Source: Mycobacterium talmoniae (GTDB lineage Bacteria > Actinomycetota > Actinomycetes > Mycobacteriales > Mycobacteriaceae). Taken from it: a stretch of 64,000 nt of DNA. The translations under genes were made by a program, and so were the position numbers. The stretch is from NCBI GenBank assembly GCA_002967005.1, contig PPEA01000254.1, forward strand, positions 1 through 64,000, read 5' to 3'. Below are positions 9,420 through 17,684 of this stretch, piece after piece. The notes below the pieces were generated by a model, which did not search any database, was not told the DNA's origin, and saw nothing but the letters and a program-made list of their open reading frames with translations. Within the stretch, counting starts at the first letter, position 1, and each line of letters opens with the position of its first letter.

Positions 9420-9803
9420 ATGCTGCGGGTCATAGAAGTGATGATCGCCTGCGTAACAGTCTGCATAGCAGCACTCGTAAACGCATCTACCGCTTCGGCC
9501 GACGAACTGGTGACGTATGAGGTGGTTTCCGAAGACATCGGAATGGCGAATATCGAATATGAGGATTCGACCGGGCGGGTAGCGCAGGAGGGTGTGATGC
9601 TTCCATGGCGCGTTGACGTCATGGTTCATGCGGTACGTAAACCGCCGCCAGATGGCAGTCAGGTCCGGGCGGATTGGCGCCCGGTCGCTGGGCCGGCCAA
9701 GTGGGTGAGTGTACGTATCATCTACCAGGGTAAACTGCTCTGCCAAAATACTTTAGACGTTGGGAACGCCACCTGTTACGGGATCACCCCGCGCATTACC
9801 TAA
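9420..9803 (+). CDS. MmpS-like exported protein
   Basis: 127 aa from ATG 9420 behind TAGGAGG. Signal peptide: MIACVTVCIAALVNASTASA. The mature domain (VTYEVVSEDIGMANIEYEDS, then LPWRVDVMV and a VSVRIIYQGKLLCQN strand) has the beta-sandwich pattern of the MmpS family: V.YEV.S..I..I.Y.D, PW, and a late V.V.I...G. Unlike true MmpS proteins the N-terminus looks cleavable. MmpS proteins assist MmpL lipid exporters; here the neighbour is a Mce importer, so it may be a periplasmic adaptor. Last gene before a strong hairpin. Confidence 0.7.
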   Translation: MLRVIEVMIACVTVCIAALVNASTASADELVTYEVVSEDIGMANIEYEDSTGRVAQEGVMLPWRVDVMVHAVRKPPPDGSQVRADWRPVAGPAKWVSVRIIYQGKLLCQNTLDVGNATCYGITPRIT

Positions 9804-9940
9804 AATAGCTGCGGGCCGGTTTCGTGGTCCAGACGAGTCCAGACGAATGGGCGGATCGCTCACCGGGCGAGTGTGTCCACGACTCTGACGTCGCGCGGTC
9901 GCATCAGTGATGGCAAGTTCAGATGATGGCCAGCACCATC

Positions 9941-9978
9941 GTCGTCTACCCGGCAGGGCCCTGCCCCGGGTAGACGAC
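9941..9978. terminator. Bidirectional terminator hairpin after the mce operon
   Basis: Inverted repeat with left arm GTCGTCTACCCGGCAGGG (9941-9958) and right arm ending CGGGTAGACGAC (to 9978), 18 pairs with a two-base bulge and almost no loop. No U-tract. It sits between the convergent MmpS-like gene and the minus-strand exported protein, where a two-way terminator is expected. Confidence 0.75.
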
Positions 9979-10043
9979 GAACCCGCGCCTAGACCGGCGG
10001 CCGGTGTCCGCTTTGTGAACCAACTTTCACTATTGGCGCGTGA

Positions 10044-10643
10044 CTAGCTGTAGCATGGGCCGCCGGTGTCTGGCGGGTTACATGCTGCGGGCCCCAGCGT
10101 CACCCAGCTCTGATCTGTCCAAGGCGCCGATAGCCATGTTTTGGTGGGCTCGATCACGAAACGAAGCGGACCGCGCTCGCAATAGGTCCTGTTATCCACC
10201 GTCGCTGCACAAGTTGTCCCTTCGTGCGTAATGCGACTGTGCGCGGGTAGCGGCCGTTCCGCTTGGGTATTCGGGAACCGTGCCGCTACTGTCCAGTCGT
10301 AGTGCATTGCCCGGTCTCCGTCGATCCAGCCAAGGTGGCTGACTCCTGGTGGGGCTCCGGGGATATCGCCAGCGCAGCCGAAGCTACCCCTGCGCCAGAT
10401 CCCGCAATTCTGTCCCGTCGGGGACACGAACCACACGCCGCCGGGAAGGGCGTAACTGCCGGCGTCGACGTCGTCGTAAAACCGGATATCTGGATAAGGA
10501 TTGGGCCCTGCGCCCGCTGGGTCCGGGTCGGCCTGAGCCGCCGCTGCGCTACTCAGCGCCAGAATGCCTACACCAACAACTGTCGCGGTGCGGTACAGGC
10601 GTTTTGCTGTCCGCTTTCCCCGGTGATGGATGTAATGACCCAC
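10044..10643 (-). CDS. Exported protein of unknown function
   Basis: 199 aa from GTG 10643. Basic N-terminus (HHRGKRTAKRLYRTA), hydrophobic core VVGVGILALSSAAAAQA and a likely cleavage before DPDPAGAG, a typical mycobacterial exported protein. The mature domain has six cysteines (for example GQNCGIW, SFGCAGD, GTTCAAT, RTYCERG), suggesting disulphides, with repeats of the form C-(5-8)-C seen in small mycobacterial secreted proteins of unknown function. No enzymatic motif seen. Convergent to the mce operon and separated from it by the hairpin. Confidence 0.7.
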   Translation of the reverse strand: MGHYIHHRGKRTAKRLYRTATVVGVGILALSSAAAAQADPDPAGAGPNPYPDIRFYDDVDAGSYALPGGVWFVSPTGQNCGIWRRGSFGCAGDIPGAPPGVSHLGWIDGDRAMHYDWTVAARFPNTQAERPLPAHSRITHEGTTCAATVDNRTYCERGPLRFVIEPTKTWLSAPWTDQSWVTLGPAACNPPDTGGPCYS

Positions 10644-10744
10644 GCAGATGACGGTATCAGAAAGTAGAGCAAACCGTTAAGTTTTCTGTCGGTTCCGGTC
10701 GAAAAGTGGGTTGCCGGCAGCGTTCGATTGGAACAGTAATCACT

Positions 10745-11005
10745 GTGGCGGATTGGGCAGAGATCTGGCGGTTGCGCCGGTCGGAATGAAGTGTATGCCG
10801 ATCAAGGCGAACGCTGGGGGTGGGCCGCAATACGGTGCGGCGAGCGCTGGCAGCTGGCGGGGCCGCCAAAGTTCAGCGGCCAGCTGGCGTGTCGAAAGTC
10901 CACGCCGTCGAGCAGCAGACGGGAGTTGTTGCGGGCATATCCGTCGATGCCGGCGACGGTGATCGCCGAGCGGATCGGAAGGACGCATGGGTCAGTCAAG
11001 CCCAT
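10745..11005 (+). mobile_element. Remnant of an IS21-family IstA transposase N-terminus
   Basis: Three reading frames together spell the N-terminal helix-turn-helix region of IstA: ADWAEIWRLRRSE, then GRNTVRRALAAGGAAKVQRP, then RELLRAYPSMPATVIAERIG. In intact IstA these follow one another in one frame; here at least two frameshifts intervene and the DDE catalytic domain and IstB are absent. It is a dead fragment of about 85 codons. The surrounding stretch 10644-11032 holds no other gene. Confidence 0.6.
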
Positions 11006-11032
11006 GAGACTCAGTTGCTTTGGCGCGAGCTG

Positions 11033-12175
11033 TTAAGCCTGGGTGCCTGCTGGCGGGGGCAGGGGGTCCTGTTGTTGGACGCAGTCCACGGTGCAACCGG
11101 GCGACCACGGGGCCGGCGGTCGATCGACGGCGTCAGGCGGTCCGACGTCGATCAGCGGCATCTGCGCCAGCGGATCGGTGGATGGCAGTCCGTGCATGTT
11201 GAGCGGCAGCCCTGGACCAAGCCCCTCCGGATTCTCCAAGTGCATGTCGCCGAGTGGCGGAGCGAGCCCGCTTATCGGGGGCAGATCGATTGGCACCACG
11301 CCTGTGGCATAGGCCGCGGCCCAGCCCAACACGTTGCGGGCATACGGCATCGAATTGTTGTAGCGCAGCACTGCGGACAGAGCCTGCGACTGGTCCCGTA
11401 AGTCCAGCCCGCCACTGCACAGGTACCGGGCAGCACCCAGCGCGGCGTCGTACAGGTTTTGCGGATCGGTGTCGCCGTCGCCGTCCCCGTCGGCGGCATA
11501 GCGCGCCCAGGTGCGGGGAAGGAACTGCATCGGTCCCATGGCACGGGCGTAGGTGATCTGACCGCCAGCTCTGCTTTGGACGATGGTCTCGTTGCCAGGC
11601 AACGTACCGTCTAGCGGCGGGCCGTAGATCGGCCGGACGGCGGTGCCGCGTGCGTTGGTGGCACCGCCGTTGGCGTGCATCGACTCGATGCGACCGATCC
11701 CGGCCAGCAGGCTCCAGCTGATCCCACAACCGGGGTCGGAGGCCGCCATCATCTGCTCGGCGTTGCGGTACGCGGACAACGCCATGGCCGGGATGCCCAG
11801 GGCGCCAACGTGGTTCATGACCGCCGCCGGCGGAGGTGGGGCCGACGGGGATGCCGACCCGATATGCACGCTGGCCGGCGGACGCTGGATCGCGACTACC
11901 GACAGGCCGGACGGGCCACTGTTACCGACCATCACGGCCGCCGGGGCAACGGCCGCGTCGCGCACAGGCACTATGGGGACCGGAGCTGCGCCGCCCGCAC
12001 CGACCAGGACCAGGGGGGTGAGCACGGCGACGCTCAACGCCGGTGCCCGTCTCACCCGAATTGCCCGTTTACATATCAGCGGAAGGCCGAGGTGTGACCA
12101 ACCGGCCACCGTCATCAGCAATTTGGGCACCAAGGCGGGCTCTTTAGCGTGCGGCATCCGACGGTGACGCGCCAA
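11033..12175 (-). CDS. Exported lytic transglycosylase (MltB-like), mceG-linked
   Basis: 380 aa. Cleaves peptidoglycan glycan strands outside the membrane. Basic N-terminus, hydrophobic segment around residues 45-65, an Ala/Pro-rich linker, then the catalytic domain: GISWSLLAGIGRIES with probable catalytic Glu164, RAMGPMQFLPRTWARYAADG, DPQNLYDAALGAARYLC and VLRYNNSMPYARNVL. This arrangement matches MltB/SLT_2 enzymes. TTG 12175 was chosen because a paralogue at 31868-33031 aligns there (ARHRRMP..KEPAL) and AGCAGG lies nine bases upstream; TTG 12184 is the alternative. It follows mceG by 66 bases on the same strand, so they are probably co-transcribed. Confidence 0.85.
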   Translation of the reverse strand: MARHRRMPHAKEPALVPKLLMTVAGWSHLGLPLICKRAIRVRRAPALSVAVLTPLVLVGAGGAAPVPIVPVRDAAVAPAAVMVGNSGPSGLSVVAIQRPPASVHIGSASPSAPPPPAAVMNHVGALGIPAMALSAYRNAEQMMAASDPGCGISWSLLAGIGRIESMHANGGATNARGTAVRPIYGPPLDGTLPGNETIVQSRAGGQITYARAMGPMQFLPRTWARYAADGDGDGDTDPQNLYDAALGAARYLCSGGLDLRDQSQALSAVLRYNNSMPYARNVLGWAAAYATGVVPIDLPPISGLAPPLGDMHLENPEGLGPGLPLNMHGLPSTDPLAQMPLIDVGPPDAVDRPPAPWSPGCTVDCVQQQDPLPPPAGTQA

Positions 12176-12241
12176 TGTGTGCAACCTGCTTTCCGCGTAC
12201 GCCGCAGCCGGCGCCGGCTTCGGGGTTTCGCTAAGTAGTGA

Positions 12242-13270
12242 TCAGTTGGTGGGCGGTTCGTCGTCGGGGAAGTCGTGCACTTCGTATTTGTGGGTGCCTT
12301 CCAGGTCGTCGGTGATCGCGGCCTGGGCGTTCTTGGGCAGGGTGTGCAGGATCTCGCGGACCCGGGCCCGGCGCCGGGCGACCGCTTTGCGCTCGGGCAT
12401 TCCCGGTGAGGTGGTCAGCTGCGGGGGCACGCCCTCGATCTCCTCGACACCGCCGTGGTGCTGACCGGCATCGAGCATGGCCTGCTCCTCGGCCATGGTG
12501 GCCTGGTCCTTTTCCTCCGACATCCCGATCGGCCCGATCCGGCGCCCGTTGAGGAACTGCTTGACCACCGGCTCGTCGCTGGTCAGCAGCACCTCGCGTG
12601 GCCCGAACATCACCAGCTGCTTGCGGAACAACATGCCCATGTTGTCCGGCACGGTGCGGGCGATGTTGATGTTGTGCGTCACGATCAAGATGGTGGCGTC
12701 GATCTGGGCGTTGATGTCGATCAGCAGCTGGCTCAGATACGCGGTACGCACCGGGTCCAGACCCGAGTCCGGCTCGTCGCACAGGATGATCTGCGGGTCG
12801 AGCACCAGCGCCCGAGCCAGCCCGGCACGCTTGCGCATACCACCGGAGATCTCACCGGGGAACTTCTTCTCATCCCCACCCAAGCCGACCAGGGCGAGCT
12901 TCTCCATGACGATGTCACGGATCTCGCTCTCCTTCTTCTTGGTGTGCTCGCGCAGCGGGAACGCGGTGTTGTCGAACAGGTTCATCGACCCGAACAGCGC
13001 ACCGTCCTGGAACAGCACCCCGAACAGGGTGCGGATCTCGTAGAGCTCCTTGGCCGAGCATTCGATGATGTCGGTGCCGTCGATCAGGATCGAGCCGCGC
13101 TCGGGGCGCAACAGACCGATCAGCGACTTCAAAAACACCGATTTGCCGGTACCCGACGGGCCCAGCAACACGCTGACCTCACCCGAGGGAATCGTCATCG
13201 TGACGTCTTCCCAGATTCGCGCAGAACCGAAGGACTTAGTCAGTCCTTCTACCTCGATGGCGACACCCAT
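12242..13270 (-). CDS. mceG: MceG/Mkl, ATPase energising Mce importers
   Basis: ABC ATPase, 342 aa, that drives Mce transport by binding the YrbE permeases. Walker A GPSGTGKS at residues 37-44, signature ISGGMRKR, Walker B IILCDEPDSGLD, H-loop VTHN. The C-terminal extension (IEGVPPQLTTSPGMPERKAV onward) is the part special to mycobacterial Mkl. ATG 13270 has GGAAGG seven bases upstream; an in-frame ATG at 13285 would add five residues. In M. tuberculosis mkl (Rv0655) lies near rpoB, far from mce genes; finding it beside an mce operon suggests an extra copy dedicated to this locus. That it is an extra copy cannot be shown from this window. Confidence 0.93.
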   Translation of the reverse strand: MGVAIEVEGLTKSFGSARIWEDVTMTIPSGEVSVLLGPSGTGKSVFLKSLIGLLRPERGSILIDGTDIIECSAKELYEIRTLFGVLFQDGALFGSMNLFDNTAFPLREHTKKKESEIRDIVMEKLALVGLGGDEKKFPGEISGGMRKRAGLARALVLDPQIILCDEPDSGLDPVRTAYLSQLLIDINAQIDATILIVTHNINIARTVPDNMGMLFRKQLVMFGPREVLLTSDEPVVKQFLNGRRIGPIGMSEEKDQATMAEEQAMLDAGQHHGGVEEIEGVPPQLTTSPGMPERKAVARRRARVREILHTLPKNAQAAITDDLEGTHKYEVHDFPDDEPPTN

Positions 13271-13456
13271 GGCAGATCCTTCCATCGTTCCGTTGTTGGC
13301 CTGGAACGCAATCGCCCCCCGGCACAGGATCCGCGCATGACAGTGCTGCAGCGACGGGATACCGGTCAGTGTGAAGCCAACTTCCGTGGCGTCCCGTTCG
13401 GCCGCGGAGGCTGTTGGCGGTCAGTCGATACAGCAGGCGTTCGCTCTCGTCGAAAT

Positions 13457-13472
13457 TTTCTACCCTAGATTA
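13457..13472. promoter_or_regulatory. Conserved 16-mer upstream of mceG
   Basis: TTTTCTACCCTAGATT, containing the inverted repeat TCTA-N3-TAGA. The same 16-mer with one mismatch occurs at 29758-29773, 28 bases before another gene start. It lies about 190 bases upstream of mceG in the otherwise featureless stretch 13271-13628. It could be an operator or promoter element for mceG or a converging promoter; orientation is unclear because the core is palindromic. Confidence 0.4.
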
Positions 13473-13628
13473 GAAGCAGTCGCTACGGAGCGCAAGGCGA
13501 TCTCACCGATAGCAGAGACTCACGCCACCGCGCTTTGCTTCAACAGCCAGCGGCACTTGGCCCACACTCGCGCCGACAACATGGCACCGGCAGCAGCACG
13601 GTCGGCGAACTCGACAGGTCATGGCCAG

Positions 13629-15065
13629 TCATGCCAGAAGGACCGGCTTCGCCGACCCGCTAGCCAGCCCCAAAACCTCGGCGAATCCGTCGCCTAAGCA
13701 CGACGCGTAGAGTGCAGGGTCGGTTACGGCTGCAGCGTCCAGATTCGCTCCGATACAGCACACGCCCCGATACGTGTGCAAGCTGATCATCGCCGCGCAT
13801 CCAGGCAGCGGCGCAAAGGGATAGATGCGTTCGATCCGCGCTCCAGCCAAGTAGAGATCGTCCTTACGCCCGGGACGTTGCTGGCTTGCAGATCGTTTCC
13901 CGCCGTTGTGGCACCAGCGAGCCGGACCAGAACAGACGCGGGGAGTCGCGCCATCAAGGGGGCGACAAGTTCGGCACTCTTCAGCGCCGGTTCGCTGCGG
14001 GCCTTACGCACAAGGTCGCCAATCTCTTTGATCCTGACTGCCGGGTCGGGCAAACCGACCGGGGCCGCCAGCCGAGCCGGTGCGAAATGATTACCACCGG
14101 CTCGATCATCGTCACGGCGGACCGACACCGGTATCGACACCGGCATCATCACATCTGGACTCAATGGAGCCCCCAGCTTCTCGTGGTAGAGCCGGAAACT
14201 GGCGAGCAGCGCCGCCAGGAATGCGTCGTTGAGCGACCCACCGGCCGCCTTCGCCGCACTACGGAGATCAGCGAAGTTCACATCCAACGCGACGAACCGC
14301 CAGGATGCTCCGCGGCGGGAAAGCAGGGGCAACCCTGGCACACCCGGGGGCGACAGCACGCGTTGCGCCGAATCCAGATACCGAAGGGCGCCGCGGGCCC
14401 ATCCGACCGGGCTGGGAAGGGCTTTGAGGGCCGTGGCCGCGCCGACGCGCATCAGGGTCGACACCTCACCAAGGTCGTGTCGAAGTTGCCGCGAAAGGTG
14501 CTCTACGGCAGGGCGCTCAGTACAGCGAACCGCGGCAGGTTGAGGTTTGTCGGGCTGGTGGGCTCGCTGTCGAGAGTGGATCTGCGACAGCAATTGAGTC
14601 AGCCCCACACCATCGCTGAGAACGTGGTGCAGCTTCAGCAGATATGCCGCCTTACCGCCCGGAAGGCCCTCGACCAGCAGAGCCTCCCAAGGCGGACGCG
14701 CGATCGAACGGTGTCATCGCATACTGCCCGGCCGCGGTAAGCAGCTCCGGCAACCCGCCATCGCCGCCCAAGCGCAGTCGTCGCAGGTGATAGTGCAGAT
14801 CTAGACATTGGCCCCTTGCCCACACCGGCGCTCCCAGGAGACCCAGCGGTTCAATCACCCGATCCCGGAATCGCGGCACCATCCGGCTAGCCCATTCATG
14901 TGCGGCCAGCAGCCGATTCCAGTCGGGCTCGGTGTCAAGCAATTCCATCGCCATCACCGTCGACCGCATCATCGGGTCGACGTCCGCGCGCCACATGACC
15001 GTCTCCAACGGGGTCAGCTCGCCGGAGGTACCCCAACCCAAAGGGCCCTCGTCTTCGGCACTCAT
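13629..15065 (-). pseudogene. Wax ester synthase/DGAT, two frameshifts
   Basis: Would encode a bifunctional wax-ester synthase/acyl-CoA:diacylglycerol acyltransferase (storage lipid synthesis). ATG 15065 (GGAGGT upstream) opens MSAEDEGPLGWGTSGELTPL and continues to AMTPFDRA. Near 14700 two bases of a CG repeat are missing; after the shift the frame reads PPWEALLVEGLPGGKAAYLL and LKLHHVLSDG, so the HHxxxDG active-site motif survives. A second one-base loss near 13853, after NVPGVRT, moves the end into a third frame (LAGARIERIYPFAPLPGC ... GSAKPVLLA). Repaired length would be about 478 codons, normal for the family. Two separate lesions make real inactivation likely. Confidence 0.8.
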
Positions 15066-15097
15066 TGCCTGTAGGCACCTCCGTCCGAGCCGATTTC

Positions 15098-15110
15098 TAA
15101 TTGATATTAA
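15098..15110. promoter_or_regulatory. Palindromic operator-like site
   Basis: TAATTGATATTAA; read on the minus strand TTAATATCAATTA. It lies in the 206-base gap between the divergent WS/DGAT and acyl-CoA dehydrogenase genes. A related sequence TTAACATTGATTA is at 19494-19506 in another divergent gap that also precedes a WS/DGAT gene, giving the consensus TTAAYATYRATTA. AT-rich palindromes of this kind are typical of TetR-family fatty-acid regulators. Confidence 0.4.
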
Positions 15111-15271
15111 CTTATGTTGCGCACGGCCCCAAGCGGGACCTGTGCCCACCGGGATCGCTGCACCGGAGCGTGCGGTTGTGTGGTCGACACCGCGAACCTC
15201 CGCAACCGGCGCCGCCGACGTACGCTACTATAGTTTTTATCGTGCATTAAAAATGTTGAGAGGTGGTCCGG

Positions 15272-16435
15272 GTGAGCTTCCACTTGAACGAGGAAGAGGC
15301 GCTGCTGGTCGACACGGTGCGGGCTTTCATCGACCGTGATGTGAAGCCTGCGGTTCGCGAGGTTGAGCACGCCAACCAATACCCGGAACAGTGGATTGAC
15401 CAGATGAAACGAATCGGCATCTACGGCCTGGCGATCCCCGAGGAATACGGCGGCTCACCGGTGTCGATGCCGTGCTACGTGGACGTCACCCAGGAATTGG
15501 CCCGGGGCTGGATGAGCCTAGCCGGCGCGATGGGCGGCCATACCGTCGTAGCCAAACTCCTCACCCTGTTTGGCACCGAAGAGCAGAAACAGAAGTACCT
15601 GCCTGCCATGGCGACCGGGCAGATGCGCGCAACGATGGCGCTGACCGAGCCCGGTGGAGGGTCAGATCTGCAGAACATGAGCACGACAGCTCTGCCGGAC
15701 GGCGCCAACACGTCTGAGCTCGTAATCAACGGGTCCAAGACGTGGATCAGCAATGCCCGCCGATCCGGCCTGATCGCGCTGCTGTGCAAGACCAACCCGG
15801 CAGCGACGCCGAAGCATAAGGGCATTTCCATAGTGCTGTGCGAACATGGCCAGGGACTGACGGTGTCGCGAGACCTACCCAAGCTCGGGTATAAGGGTGT
15901 GGAAACTTGCGAACTGTCGTTCGATGACTGCCGAGTACCCACATCGGCCGTGCTCGGCGCCGAACCAGGCAAGGGATTCGCGCAGATGATGAAAGGCCTT
16001 GAAACCGGCCGTATCCAAGTGGCCTCCCGAGCACTCGGGGTGGCGACCGCGGCACTGGAGGACGCACTCAAGTACGCCCAGGAGCGAGAAAGCTTCGGCA
16101 AGCCCATCTGGAAGCACCAGTCGGTGGCCAATTACCTGGCTGACATGGCCACCAAGCTCACCGCCGCCCGCCAGCTCACCCGCTACGCCGCCGAACGCTA
16201 CGACAGCGGCGAGCGTGCCGATATGGAGGCTGGAATGGCCAAGCTGTTCGCCTCGGAGGTGGCGATGGAGATCGCGTTGGACGCTGTTCGCATCCATGGC
16301 GGTTACGGCTACTCCACTGAGTTCGATGTCGAACGCTACTTCCGCGACGCCCCGCTCATGATCGTCGGGGAGGGTACCAACGAGATCCAGCGCAATGTCA
16401 TCGCCAGACAGCTCGTCGCCCGCGGCGGTATCTGA
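15272..16435 (+). CDS. Acyl-CoA dehydrogenase (FadE type)
   Basis: 387 aa flavoenzyme introducing the alpha-beta double bond in an acyl-CoA thioester, first step of beta-oxidation. N-terminal helical domain (FHLNEEEALLVDTVRAFIDR), middle domain with the FAD/substrate stretch MALTEPGGGSDLQN, and C-terminal domain with RESFGKPIWKHQSVANYLAD and IHGGYGYSTEFDVERYFRDA. The catalytic base is probably the Glu of EGTNEIQR near residue 367, as in medium-chain type enzymes. GTG 15272 is preferred because AGAGGT is seven bases upstream; GTG 15263 overlaps it. Divergent from a WS/DGAT gene, convergent with the CoA-transferase. Specific substrate unknown. Confidence 0.9.
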   Translation: MSFHLNEEEALLVDTVRAFIDRDVKPAVREVEHANQYPEQWIDQMKRIGIYGLAIPEEYGGSPVSMPCYVDVTQELARGWMSLAGAMGGHTVVAKLLTLFGTEEQKQKYLPAMATGQMRATMALTEPGGGSDLQNMSTTALPDGANTSELVINGSKTWISNARRSGLIALLCKTNPAATPKHKGISIVLCEHGQGLTVSRDLPKLGYKGVETCELSFDDCRVPTSAVLGAEPGKGFAQMMKGLETGRIQVASRALGVATAALEDALKYAQERESFGKPIWKHQSVANYLADMATKLTAARQLTRYAAERYDSGERADMEAGMAKLFASEVAMEIALDAVRIHGGYGYSTEFDVERYFRDAPLMIVGEGTNEIQRNVIARQLVARGGI

Positions 16436-16458
16436 GAAACCAGCACCGCTTGCCGGCC

Positions 16459-17679
16459 TCAGTCGACGCTGCCGAAGAGTTCGCCGATGAGCTGGCGACG
16501 CTGCGACCAGCTGGCCCCGCGGAGGTCGGCATGCCCGGCCTCGGTCACGATCAGATCGACGTCGTGTGCGGGGGTCGAGGCCGGTCGGCTCAGCTGCGCC
16601 ACCAGCGGTGAACGCCCATTGAAGCTGGACGGAACCGCGACGATTGACAGCCCGCCCCGGCTCATTCGCCCAGCCACACAGAAGTCGGGATGACCGCCGA
16701 TGCCGCCCACAACCCGGTCGCCCACTCCCTCAACGTTGATCTGACCGGCCGGGTCGATCTCGATCGCGGTGTTAACGGCGACGAATGGCTCGCCGCGGGA
16801 CAGCCGAATCAGATCGTGGGTGTAGTCGATGCCGCGCAGAATACGCCGGCCCTCACTCCACTCGTAGAGCACCTCACTGCCGATCAAATAGGTCGCGGCC
16901 GGCTCACCAACCAGCAGGCCACGTTGATCCAGTTCCACCACCGCGTCGGTCAGCAGGCCGGTGTCAATGCGCAGCGGCACCTGCACCTGACGTAACAGTG
17001 CGGTGCCAAGTTGGCCGGGCCCATACTGCAGCCGTGCTCCCGCCGGGACAAAGCGCAGTACACGCTCGGCCAACGCGTTGTGTACCGGTGCGGGCTCTTT
17101 CGGCAGCAGCGCAATTGGACCGTCATCGGTCCGCCCCACCACGCGCACCCGTCCCGGATCCAATGGCGCCTCGGCACTGGCCGCGGGCGCGACGGTGTCA
17201 ATGAATGCGAGTACGGGCACACCGGCGTCGATGACCTCTCGCTGCCAGGACACCTCTGTGCCGAAATACAGCAGCCCGTCCCGCTCCACCAACCGGGTGA
17301 TCAATACGCTTGGACGTAGTGGACCAGCGAGCAGAGCCGGGATGCTTGCCAGACTGGTGGGCACGAACCGCGCCTTCGGGCTCCGCAACACATCACGCAT
17401 ACCCCAGCCGGGCATGAGTGCGACGATGTCGGCGAAGGCAGCGGTGTCGAGACCTTCGAGCACACCGGGCAGCCACCCGAGAATCAGCCCGATCGACCCG
17501 ACGTCCGCCGCGACCCTGCTGATCGCCGAACATATCGGGACCCCGTCGTCAAGACAGCGCACGGCGCCGACACCGTCGCCCAGGGCCACTGTCATCCCAC
17601 GCTGGAGGAACGACCGTAGGATCGACACGAGGTCGTGCTCAGGTGCGACAAGAAGCTGCGATGACGGTAAGCGATCCAT
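16459..17679 (-). CDS. Acetyl-CoA hydrolase/CoA-transferase family protein
   Basis: 406 aa, resembling the 4-hydroxybutyrate/acetate CoA-transferase and acetyl-CoA hydrolase family, which moves CoA between carboxylic acids through a glutamyl-CoA intermediate. The C-terminal half carries the family hallmarks VNTAIEIDPAGQINVEGVGD and VGGIGGHPDFCVAGRMSRGG; the likely catalytic Glu lies in AIEID. The N-terminal domain is less conserved. It starts five bases after the fprB stop with no clear Shine-Dalgarno site, so translation is probably coupled. It ends 23 bases from the convergent FadE gene. Substrate not predictable. Confidence 0.8.
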   Translation of the reverse strand: MDRLPSSQLLVAPEHDLVSILRSFLQRGMTVALGDGVGAVRCLDDGVPICSAISRVAADVGSIGLILGWLPGVLEGLDTAAFADIVALMPGWGMRDVLRSPKARFVPTSLASIPALLAGPLRPSVLITRLVERDGLLYFGTEVSWQREVIDAGVPVLAFIDTVAPAASAEAPLDPGRVRVVGRTDDGPIALLPKEPAPVHNALAERVLRFVPAGARLQYGPGQLGTALLRQVQVPLRIDTGLLTDAVVELDQRGLLVGEPAATYLIGSEVLYEWSEGRRILRGIDYTHDLIRLSRGEPFVAVNTAIEIDPAGQINVEGVGDRVVGGIGGHPDFCVAGRMSRGGLSIVAVPSSFNGRSPLVAQLSRPASTPAHDVDLIVTEAGHADLRGASWSQRRQLIGELFGSVD

Positions 17680-17684
17680 TGAAG

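Noticed and set aside
12455-13468. 337-codon + strand frame over mceG
   Set aside because: Antisense to MceG with full ABC motifs; the frame has no recognisable domain.
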